Assembly: GCA_022984795.1 (NCBI GenBank)
Contig: JALIHJ010000021.1
Location: forward strand, 124,001 to 188,000
Length of the DNA stretch: 64,000 nt
Direction: 5' to 3'
Source of the DNA: Fabrea salina
Lineage: Eukaryota; Ciliophora; Heterotrichea; Heterotrichida; Fabreidae
Part shown: positions 17,770-24,833 of the stretch, piece by piece
Layout: the number at the start of each line of letters is the position of its first letter
Position numbering within the stretch: position 1 is the stretch's first letter
Translations under genes and position numbers: made by a program
Notes under the pieces: generated by a model
Databases searched by the model: none
Seen by the model: the letters and a program-made list of their open reading frames with translations, nothing else
Told to the model about the DNA's origin: nothing

Positions 17770-19191
17770 ATGGTTACTCCCAAAAAAGATTACTTAGGTG
17801 AGATCTTAGAAGATGTAGGGTGGGGGAAGTACCAGTACTGGATGTTTTTTGTTTGTGGTTGCGTAATGCTTACTTAGTCATGGTCCCAAGACATGATTTG
17901 GACCGTAAACATAGGAATCATTATGAGCAGTGCTGGTGACGAGTGGAACTTGAGTGAAGTAGAAAAAGGAATTATAGGGTCTTGTTTTATGGTAGGGATG
18001 CTTATAGGTTCTTACACGTGGGGAGTCCTTGCAGACAAACGTGGAAGAATGTTTGCTTTTAAAAACACTATAATCTGTGCAGGAATTGCAACGTTGGTTT
18101 TAACTTTTTCAGTGAACTTCTACATGCTGTGCGTAATGGTTGTAGTGCTAGGTGCAGGAGTGGGAGGAGAAATATGCGTTGGAGGAGTGGTTTTCCAAGA
18201 ATTCTGTCCTCCAAGTAAACAATGGGCTCTTGCATTACTTGCTGCATGTTGGTGCTTGGGAGGAACTTTAGCCGCACTTATAGCAGTAGTAGTGGAGTTT
18301 ACTTCGCCTCCCTATCAGCTTTGGAGGTGGCTTTGTGGTATAGGAGTGCTTATTCAAGTGGTGTACTGGCTCATCAGAAGGAAGAACCCTGAAACTCCAA
18401 GATTCCTTTTTTTGAGTTCAGAGTTTGAATTAGCAGAGGCTTTGCTGCAGCAAATGGCAAACACCAACGGAAAAAATATCAGAGTCAAAATAGACATTAA
18501 CCAAGCAAAGGAAGTGTGTGAAAGCCAAAACAACTTAAAAAAGTCGCTTATAGAAAAAACTGAAAACTCAAGCATCATGCGTGAAATATGGACAAATTAC
18601 TTAGGAGTAACTGTAGCACTACTGATGGTGTACTTCTGTTTGAACTTTGGGTCAACTGGAATAAACATATTCATGCCTGAGCTGCTTAAAGAAAGTGGAG
18701 GAGAAGTTAAAGGAGTCATGCTTTACATGACTATTGTAATTCAACAAGCAGCTGGAATTCCTGGAGTTTTTGTCTCAACTAAGCTAGTTGAGTCGCGACT
18801 AGGCCGGAAAATCACCCTTATATTCTCTGTGGTGGTAACTGGACTGTTTGCGTTTTTGTTTTTGGTGGCTCGGTCGTACGCTCTGGTGAGTTTTACTTAG
18901 ATTTTAACATTTACTTCTTTGTCGAGCTTTTTCAACTACATTACTTTTTCTTGCCTGTATTTGATCACGCCTGAAAGCTACCATACAGAAGTCAGAAATA
19001 CAGGGGTAGGAATAGCTAATTCCTCAGCAAAACTAGGCGGACTTATAGCGCCTTTGTTAACAGGATTTATGCTGGACATTAAGGACGGATTTAGCATTAC
19101 TTTGATTGCTATGTCTGTGATGTACTGGGGAAGTGGGTTGTCAGCACTGATGCTTAAAGAAACAAGGGGGCGTTCTCTAGACGCAAAGTAG
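17770..19191 (+). CDS. MFS transporter, SV2/SVOP-like, two 15-nt introns (copy 1)
   Basis: The coding sequence is 17770-17862, 17878-18885 and 18901-19191, giving 463 aa. Unspliced, each intron adds an in-frame TAG. The N-terminus YLGEILEDVGWGKYQYWMFFVCGC is typical of the SV2/SVOP branch, followed by ~12 hydrophobic helices. The MFS signature lies between TM2 and TM3 (LADKRGRMF) with a second copy after TM8 (ESRLGRKITL). The NPETPRFLF motif before the central loop and the C-terminal SYHTEVRNTGVG block are typical of organic solute carriers. Substrate unknown. It is the upstream member of a tandem pair of identical length and intron layout. Stop is TAG; the next copy starts 51 nt on. Confidence 0.9.
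17863..17877 (+). other. 15-nt intron, MFS copy 1, intron 1
   Basis: GTAATGCTTACTTAG separates FVCGC from SWSQDM. It has GT..AG ends, is phase 0, and its last three bases form an in-frame TAG. Removal joins an otherwise broken transporter, and the paralog has an intron at the same position. Confidence 0.92.
18886..18900 (+). other. 15-nt intron, MFS copy 1, intron 2
   Basis: GTGAGTTTTACTTAG lies between YAL and ILTFTS in a membrane helix. Phase 0 with in-frame TAG; removal restores the helix. The 5' site is GTGAG rather than GTAAG. The paralog has an intron at the same position. Confidence 0.93.
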
Positions 19192-19242
19192 TTTAATAAT
19201 ATTCAGTTCTGAAGTTCTAAACTGATTTTATGGGACATAAAT

Positions 19243-20664
19243 ATGGAATCACAAAGAAAGGATCACCTTGGCGAAATACTTGAGCAGGTAGGGTGGGGAA
19301 GGTACCACTACTGGCTGTTCTTTGTATGCGGATGTGTAAGTTTTACTTAGTCATGGTCTCAAGACATGCTTTGGATCATAAACATGGGAATCATTATGTC
19401 AAGTGCGGGGGACGATTGGAACCTTACGGAGCTAGAAAAAGGCGTTTTGGGCGCTTGCTTTATGTTCGGAATGTTTGTAGGGTGCTACTTCTGGGGCTAC
19501 TTTGCAGACAGGCGTGGCCGCATGTTTGCCTTTAGGAAGACGGTGATCATTGGAGGTTTGGCTACGCTAGCGTTGACTTTCTCGGTGAATTACTACATGA
19601 TGTGCGTTCTGACGATACTAGTCGGGGCAGGTGTGGGAGGAGAAATTTGCATGGGGGGTGTTGTTTTTCAGGAGTATTGCCCTCCCAGTAAGCAGTGGAT
19701 GCTGGCGTTACTGTCGGTGTTCTGGTGCTTAGGAGGAACTCTGGGTGCGTTTGTGGCTTTGATTGGAGATATTATTTCTCCTCCTTTTGCTTTGTGGAGG
19801 TGGGTCTCTGGTGTGGGCACGCTGATTCAGTTCGTTTACTGGTTAATCAGACTAAAGGTGTCTGAAACTCCAAGATACTTGTACATGAACTCCAGGTACG
19901 AAGAAGCAGAAGCTACACTCCAGAGCATCGCTGACGATATAGGAAACAACATGAACGTTAAAATAGACCAGATTGACTTAAAGCCTATGGGAACACTTGA
20001 CAACAGCCTTAAAGAATCACTTGTGCAAAAGGAGAACTCTAGCATCATGAGGGAACTCTTTGGCAAGAAGTACTTCAGAGTCACTACAGCTACACTGTGT
20101 GTGTTCTTTTTGATCAACTTGTCATACATAGGAATTACTGACTTCATGCCCCAACTCCTCAAGGACAGCGGAGGAGGAATCAATGGAGTCATGCTTTACT
20201 TAACTATGGTTGTGCAACAAGCTTCAGGAATTCCTGGAGTTCTGGTTTCCACTTGGCTTGTGGAAACTTGGATGGGCAGGAAGTACACTCTTGCAGGTTC
20301 AGCAATAGTGTCAGGCATGTTTTGTTTTTTGTTTTTGATTGCTGACTCTTATGCAATGGTAACTTTTACTTAGATATTGACTTTTACATCCTTGTTGAGT
20401 TTCTTCAACTACAGTATATACTCCTGCTTGTTCCTGATAGTTCCAGAAAGCTACCACACTGAAGTAAGGAACACTGGAGTAGGACTTGCCAATTCTTCGG
20501 GAAAGTTAAGTGGTCTTTTGGCTCCTCTGGCAATGGGACTGATGCTTGACGTGCCTCACGGGTTTACTATCACACTTATTTCAGCTTCTGTAATGTTTTG
20601 TGCTTGTGGCTTGTCGGCTTTGTTGCTGAAAGAGACAAGGGGTCTTTCCTTAGACGCTGATTAA
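19243..20664 (+). CDS. MFS transporter, SV2/SVOP-like, two 15-nt introns (copy 2)
   Basis: The coding sequence is 19243-19335, 19351-20358 and 20374-20664, giving 463 aa, exactly the length of the upstream paralog. Conserved landmarks match: HLGEILEQVGWGRYHYWLFF, FADRRGRMFAF (MFS signature), GAGVGGEICMGGVVFQEYC, SETPRYLYMN and SYHTEVRNTGVG. The central loop (~230-255) diverges most. The two genes clearly arose by tandem duplication, and the introns predate the duplication because their positions and phases are the same. Substrate unknown, probably small organic molecules. Stop is TAA. A secretory cyclophilin follows after 86 nt. Confidence 0.9.
19336..19350 (+). other. 15-nt intron, MFS copy 2, intron 1
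   Basis: GTAAGTTTTACTTAG between VCGC and SWSQDM, same place as in copy 1. Phase 0, in-frame TAG at the 3' end. This is the exact consensus form seen elsewhere in the window. Confidence 0.94.
20359..20373 (+). other. 15-nt intron, MFS copy 2, intron 2
   Basis: GTAACTTTTACTTAG between YAM and ILTFTS, same place as in copy 1. Phase 0 with an in-frame TAG. Confidence 0.93.
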
Positions 20665-20727
20665 CTTCCATAACTTAGGTATCATCACTTAACATATGAG
20701 TGCAGACTCAACTGCATCCAAGATACT

Positions 20728-20747
20728 GGCGAATAAATAAATTCGCC
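20728..20747. repeat. Inverted repeat (hairpin) just upstream of cyclophilin ATG
   Basis: GGCGAAT is followed after 6 nt (AAATAA) by its perfect complement ATTCGCC, ending 3 nt before the ATG at 20751. As RNA it could form a 7-bp stem; as DNA it could be a dimeric protein-binding site. The role is unknown. Confidence 0.55.
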
Positions 20748-20750
20748 ATA

Positions 20751-21332
20751 ATGAAACTCTACCTATGCTTTTTAGTTAGCTTGGCCCTGGCTTCCAAGCC
20801 GGAAATCACTAACGTGGTTTACTTCGACTTAGCTATAGAAAACAAAGACGTAGGCAGAGTTATCTTTGGACTCTACGGCAAAGATGCTCCAAAAACTGTC
20901 CAGAACTTCAGAGGACTCTGCACAGGCGAGTACGGCAAAAACGCAGAAAGAATCCCCCTGCACTACTCAGGGTCGCACTTCCACAGAATAATTCCTGGGT
21001 TTGTAGTTCAAGGAGGCGACTTCATTAAAGGAAATGGCAAAGGAGGCGAAAGCATATACGGTAAAGAATTCAAAGACGAAAACTTAGACTTGAGTCACTC
21101 AGGCCCTGGAGTGCTATCTATGGCTAACTCTGGACCCCACACAAACGGTTCGCAGTTTTTCATTACACTGAGAGAAACCCCCTGGCTTGACGGAAAACAT
21201 GTAGTTTTTGGGGAAGTTTTGGAGGGCTTTGAAGTAGTTAAGATGATTGAAGAAGAAGGCACAGAAGAAGGAGTTCCCAAAAACAAAGTTTGGATCACCG
21301 ACTCAGGCGAACTTAAAGACTACAAGCACTAA
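20751..21332 (+). CDS. Secretory-pathway cyclophilin (peptidyl-prolyl isomerase B type)
   Basis: A 193-aa cyclophilin. The N-terminal 15 residues [15 protein letters not shown] are a clear signal peptide, so the protein enters the ER. The isomerase domain covers ~20-190 and retains the active-site blocks: [15 protein letters not shown] (Arg, Phe, Gln), [21 protein letters not shown], and [14 protein letters not shown] with the Trp associated with cyclosporin binding. There is no KDEL; the C-terminus is ELKDYKH. The frame is open to 20700, but the ATG at 20751 is chosen because it directly begins the signal peptide and has the usual CATAATG context. It lies 3 nt after a perfect inverted repeat. 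Confidence 0.95.
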   Translation: MKLYLCFLVSLALASKPEITNVVYFDLAIENKDVGRVIFGLYGKDAPKTVQNFRGLCTGEYGKNAERIPLHYSGSHFHRIIPGFVVQGGDFIKGNGKGGESIYGKEFKDENLDLSHSGPGVLSMANSGPHTNGSQFFITLRETPWLDGKHVVFGEVLEGFEVVKMIEEEGTEEGVPKNKVWITDSGELKDYKH

Positions 21333-21395
21333 CTTAAAGTACCATTTGAAAGTAACTACTTCACTGATATAACTAACATTGAGATGACCCTTTAG

Positions 21396-21803
21396 TTATT
21401 CTACGGGTTGGCCTGAAATAGCCTCAACTCTCTTGAATCCGATAGCGAGTCTTACAAGTGGGTAAAGTGGGAATAGCAAGTACCTCATGGCCCAAACAGT
21501 GTCAAACACGCCGTCCAACTTTCCTCTTCCTTCAGCACTCTTCAAATTGTGCATGATTTTGGGTTGTGTGCAGTTTTCCACGCACTCGACCCACTGCCTG
21601 TATCTGAACAAACAAGTTTTTTCAGCGTCAACGCCTTTGATGATTTTAAGGGCTTCTTCACATCTTTCAAGCATGGCTTTGCTCTCAGGACACTTGGGCT
21701 TGCACCACTCAAGTACAAAAGGTTTGGGGTCCTCTCCTTCTTTTAAAGTTTCCACAATCTTGTGGTGAAGCTCTTTCTCTGACATCTCTGCCATCTCTGC
21801 CAT
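21396..21803 (-). CDS. Cytochrome bc1 hinge protein-like (UQCRH/QCR6), copy A, with membrane tail
   Basis: A 135-aa protein with a UQCRH-type Cys framework: WCKPKC, then RCEEALKIIKG, TCLFRYRQWVECVENC, and a trailing LKSAEG. These spaced Cys pairs form the disulfide-linked helical hairpin of the acidic hinge protein of respiratory complex III in the intermembrane space. Unlike the usual hinge protein, it has a C-terminal hydrophobic stretch (MRYLLFPLYPLVRLAIGF, ~105-122) that may anchor it in the inner membrane. A related gene lies 6 nt upstream on the same strand. Assignment is by motif; other twin-CX(n)C families are possible. Start context is GAATAAATG. Confidence 0.68.
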   Translation of the reverse strand: MAEMAEMSEKELHHKIVETLKEGEDPKPFVLEWCKPKCPESKAMLERCEEALKIIKGVDAEKTCLFRYRQWVECVENCTQPKIMHNLKSAEGRGKLDGVFDTVWAMRYLLFPLYPLVRLAIGFKRVEAISGQPVE

Positions 21804-21809
21804 TTATTC

Positions 21810-22223
21810 TTAGTGAAAGCCTGAAGGCCCGTGTGCCTTGATCCAGTCCAGGGGTCCCCTTCTGCTAGCTCCTTTTAAATGGTAGAACACTTTTGGTTGT
21901 GTACAACCCTCCATGCACTCCACCCACTGCCTGTAGCGGAACAAGCACGTCTTGTCTGAGCCTGTGCCTTTCAGAGTTTTAAGACCTTCTTCGCAACGGG
22001 TGAGCATGCCCTCTTCTTGACGGCAACTTGGTTTGCAGTAGTCCATCCACTTTTCTTTAGGGTCAATACCTCTTTCAATACCTGAAATACGTGCTCTGGC
22101 AAATCTAGGGTGGAATCTTCTATAAGGGTACTCTATTTTTTCTCGGGAGTCTGACATGTCTTCGTGATACTCAGTGTAGGAGTGATTTCCAATTGAAATA
22201 AACCGGCCTTCGTTCTCTTGCAT
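21810..22223 (-). CDS. Cytochrome bc1 hinge protein-like (UQCRH/QCR6), copy B
   Basis: A 137-aa paralog of the next gene. The core matches closely: YCKPSC, RCEEGLKTLKG, TCLFRYRQWVECMEGCTQPKV, FYHLKG. The N-terminus (~1-55) is different, Tyr- and Arg-rich, and the C-terminus lacks the hydrophobic tail, ending WIKAHGPSGFH. A tandem pair of hinge proteins with different termini suggests two distinct positions in the complex or separate complexes. It ends 6 nt before copy A begins (TAA-GAATAA-ATG). Its own upstream spacer, 153 nt, is the longest in the window. Confidence 0.66.
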   Translation of the reverse strand: MQENEGRFISIGNHSYTEYHEDMSDSREKIEYPYRRFHPRFARARISGIERGIDPKEKWMDYCKPSCRQEEGMLTRCEEGLKTLKGTGSDKTCLFRYRQWVECMEGCTQPKVFYHLKGASRRGPLDWIKAHGPSGFH

Positions 22224-22376
22224 AAATATGGATCAACTATATACTTTTCGGCTGGGCCCAAGATAATGCTTCTTAGTTTTAGTTAGACTTAGCAGTTACT
22301 TTTAACCTTTTCCAAGCAAACCCAGAAGCCCACTTTGGAGTTAAATTCTTTAAGTGTTAGTTTAGTTTCTAGAAAC
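22224..22376. other. 153-nt spacer, longest intergenic stretch here
   Basis: Lies between the 3' end of the small membrane protein gene and the start of hinge-protein copy B, both minus strand. It contains no ORF, tRNA-like fold or box C/D elements that I can support. It probably holds the promoter of copy B. The only notable feature is a GC-richer patch (GGCTGGGCCCAAG) near 22250. Confidence 0.3.
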
Positions 22377-22691
22377 TCAGTCTTCTTCGAAGTGTTCGTA
22401 TTTGTAAACAGGCAGGGTTTCTTCTTCTCTGTCAATAGGCACAGCAGTTCCGTCGAATTCCTCAATCTGGCTCATAATCTGTTCGTAAGTTTTGTTTTGT
22501 TCGTATTCTCTTTCAGAAATCGAGTTTTTAGTTTGCTGCTTAAAAGAAGACATTTGGGATTCCATTTGCATTCCTACGAAAATAGACACTCCTAGTAAAA
22601 AGAAATAGTGAAAGTTCATTTTCAAAGCACTGACGTCAACTTTAGAGTTCACCCAGTTTTTAACTAAATTCAAGTAAGATTGCTTTGCCAT
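22377..22691 (-). CDS. Small single-pass membrane protein, 104 aa
   Basis: I do not recognise this protein. From the ATG at 22691 (context ATTAAAATG) it reads MAKQSYLNLVKNW, a hydrophobic helix MNFHYFFLLGVSIFVGM (~26-42), then a charged helical and acidic C-terminus ending YKYEHFEED. Size and layout (short basic N-terminus, one membrane helix, acidic tail) resemble small accessory subunits of mitochondrial complexes, but this is a guess. The frame is open upstream to 22772 but that would overlap mL41. Stop is TGA, one of only two in the window. Divergent from the mL41 gene with 19 bp between starts. Confidence 0.62.
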   Translation of the reverse strand: MAKQSYLNLVKNWVNSKVDVSALKMNFHYFFLLGVSIFVGMQMESQMSSFKQQTKNSISEREYEQNKTYEQIMSQIEEFDGTAVPIDREEETLPVYKYEHFEED

Positions 22692-22710
22692 TTTAATTAT
22701 ACTGAGTAAA

Positions 22711-23049
22711 ATGGGAATGCTAAGTGTTTTGACTCCTTTTGCTCGTTCTTCTTTTAGAAAGCGAATTGGCAACTACCACTACAAAATAGGCGGGGAGCAC
22801 AAAAAACCAGGTGTTATTCCTCTGCATGTTAAAAACAACATTAGAAAAACCATCAAGAACCCTCACAGAGCAGAGTTAACTATTAAAAACCTCGAAAGGA
22901 AGTCAATCTACCCCTTTGGAAGGTTCGTCCACAAGTCTTTCCGAGTCGAATCCCAGAAGACCCCTTTCCTAGACATTCCAGACCTCTCCGACTTTAAATT
23001 GCGGCCTTATGTGTCTTGTCACTCCTCAAAGCTTCCTAAAAGTGATTAA
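22711..23049 (+). CDS. MRPL41: Mitochondrial large ribosomal subunit protein mL41
   Basis: A 112-aa protein resembling MRPL41. Recognisable are the start MGMLSVLTPFARSSFRKRIGN, a basic Gly/Lys stretch (YHYKIGGEHKKPGVIP, compare the family's RGxRxFYKGRGAKG), and the conserved IPDLSDFKLRPYVS, which parallels PDLTGFKLKPYVS of the animal protein. mL41 is a structural protein of the mitoribosomal large subunit. The start is the first ATG, context GAGTAAAATG. The following gene begins only 6 nt after the stop. Assignment rests mainly on the PDL-x-x-FKL-(K/R)-PYVS motif. Confidence 0.72.
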   Translation: MGMLSVLTPFARSSFRKRIGNYHYKIGGEHKKPGVIPLHVKNNIRKTIKNPHRAELTIKNLERKSIYPFGRFVHKSFRVESQKTPFLDIPDLSDFKLRPYVSCHSSKLPKSD

Positions 23050-23055
23050 TCTAAA

Positions 23056-23484
23056 ATGGACGGGGAAAGTCTTTTCTGGCTGTTATTGTGTTTAGTTGGT
23101 TCTGGTGCTGGGTTTTATTTCGGGAAGCGTTCTGAAAAACCCAATCTGCAGGGTGGGGCTTACTCAGGCATAGAGTTCGAAAGTGAGGAAAAAGACCTGT
23201 ACAGCACCCAAAGTGGAGATGTTGAGTACTTCAAAAAAGAACTTGAAAGGGAACGCAACACTAAAAAGCGGATGGCTGACGAGTACGAACAAGAAATTGC
23301 TTACTTGAAAGACCTACTCAATAAAATGCAAACTAAAAGCAAGGAAAGCATGAAAAGGCAAGAAGAAACCCAAGAGTTGTTTGAAGAGATGAACACCGAA
23401 ATGGGCCCTTTGGTGTCAGTTGTAGAAGGCTCTGCAGAGGAACTAGATGAAGAAATCGACAGAGAAATTAGCATGGACACTTAA
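23056..23484 (+). CDS. Single-pass membrane protein with coiled coil, 142 aa
   Basis: I do not recognise this protein. The N-terminus has one hydrophobic helix (LFWLLLCLVGSGAGFYFG, ~5-22) followed by basic KRSEK, which may be a signal anchor. Residues ~55-120 form a highly charged coiled coil (YFKKELERERNTKKRMADEY, EIAYLKDLLNKMQ). The last 25 residues are acidic. It begins 6 nt after the mL41 stop (TAA-TCTAAA-ATG) and is convergent with the RING gene (26 nt). Confidence 0.65.
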   Translation: MDGESLFWLLLCLVGSGAGFYFGKRSEKPNLQGGAYSGIEFESEEKDLYSTQSGDVEYFKKELERERNTKKRMADEYEQEIAYLKDLLNKMQTKSKESMKRQEETQELFEEMNTEMGPLVSVVEGSAEELDEEIDREISMDT

Positions 23485-23510
23485 CTGTAGCTTCAAGTAA
23501 AATTAGATTA

Positions 23511-24833
23511 TTAGTCCAGCTCGGTGACAGTTAAGTTTTGAGTTACAACAGCAAATCCTTCTTCGTTATGCTGAGTTTTTTCGAAGAACTCATCAGCCTT
23601 GGACAAGTCTTGCTTGCACAAGCAACAATTAGAACTTTTCTTGAACCACTCTTGTATGCACTTGTCATGGAATACGTGTTTGCAAACTAGCACTCTGACA
23701 GTGTGGTTGTCTTCAAAATTGTCAAGGCAAATTGCACAGGTAGTCATGGACTCGTCTAGGTTTCTGAGTTGTCCCTTGACTTTTTTAAAGGGTTTAGGAG
23801 GAAAGAGCTTGTCTGCCTTGGACTTAGAAAACTTCCGTCTTTGACTTGTATCTTGGATTCTTCTTTGGCGGGCTCTTGTCCTGCAATGAATCACTTTAGC
23901 AATAATGATCAAAAGTATCACAGTTCCAATAGAACTTATTATTCCTAAGTATAGGTAGTCAATTTCTTTTACTTCAGTTTCATGGTCTACGTTGACTTTC
24001 ACAAAAAACTCTGAGGAATCTGGGTCATTGAATAGCCCTAAGTAGATATACCTTTGCGTCATGCCTTCTATACTAAATTCAATTCTTTTCTTTTGGTCTT
24101 TTTGGTCGAATTCAACTTTTGTGATGTAATCAAATTCACTGGGAAGTTCAACAAATCTACTTAAAACTTACCCATTGCCTGGGATGTCAATTAGGGCATA
24201 GGCGTTGGAGCCAGTCCATTCAAAATCGATTTCTAGCTTGCTTCCTACAATTTCTTGTCTGACAATGTAGGAGTAGATTGCCTGACTGGGAGATAAATTA
24301 AAGTTTGAAGACTGTGAAACTTCTAACTTGTAGCCTTTAACGTCACAGTTTGAGTCAATATAACCACTGTTACAAACGCAGTGGTTGTTTTCATTGCAAT
24401 ACCCATTTCCACTACAGTCTTTTCCACACAAGTTTTTATTGGAAGTGTACACTTCCAGAGTGTACTCTAAACTAGGGTTTTTTGTCCCAGATACTCCAAT
24501 TCCAATAAAATATTGCGTGTTTTCAAGTTCATCCCTTTTAACTGTGATTGAATGGTAATTTTTGTTTGAAAGCCAAGAATTGGTGTCACACCACTCAGCA
24601 TTAACTTCTGACTCAGCAGTGTTAAAACTAGCTTTATAGCTTGAAAGAGTTAAAACTACATTTTCTTCACCTACTCCCTGGATCTGAGTGAGGCTGATTC
24701 TGATATTTTTCCAAGCATCTGAAAAGTCGGCCAGGATGTAGTTCCACTTTGAAGCTTGGGAAACAGTAAACTCGTCTCCAATTTTAATAGTTTCTTGGGC
24801 TGCTGAGCAAGCAATGAGTAGGAGTATAACCAT
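23511..24833 (-). CDS. Transmembrane RING-H2 E3 ligase with EGF-like module, one 15-nt intron
   Basis: Exons 24833-24172 and 24156-23511 give 435 aa. A short signal peptide (MVILLLIACSAAQ) leads a lumenal region with an EGF-like module (CGKDCSGNGYCNENNHCVCNSG, split here as CGKDC, GNGYC, NHCVC) near residue 135. A membrane helix (IISSIGTVILLIIIAKVI) separates this from a cytosolic RING-H2 domain: CAICLDNF, CKHVFHDKCIQEWF, CCLCK, all eight ligands present. This layout is that of membrane E3 ubiquitin ligases in endosomal or ER sorting. I do not see a PA domain. The start ATG is directly adjacent to the TAA of beta-adaptin (zero nt). Splicing joins GN-GF and restores the frame. Confidence 0.85.
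24157..24171 (-). other. 15-nt intron of the RING gene
   Basis: On the minus strand GTAAGTTTTAAGTAG. Phase 2: the codon GG|A is split, and without splicing the G|GTAA junction gives an in-frame TAA. Removal fuses two ORFs into one frame. Confidence 0.92.

Noticed and set aside
22224-22376. Possible small RNA gene in the longest spacer
   Set aside because: I found no tRNA fold, box C/D or H/ACA signature, nor a pol III promoter that I could support.
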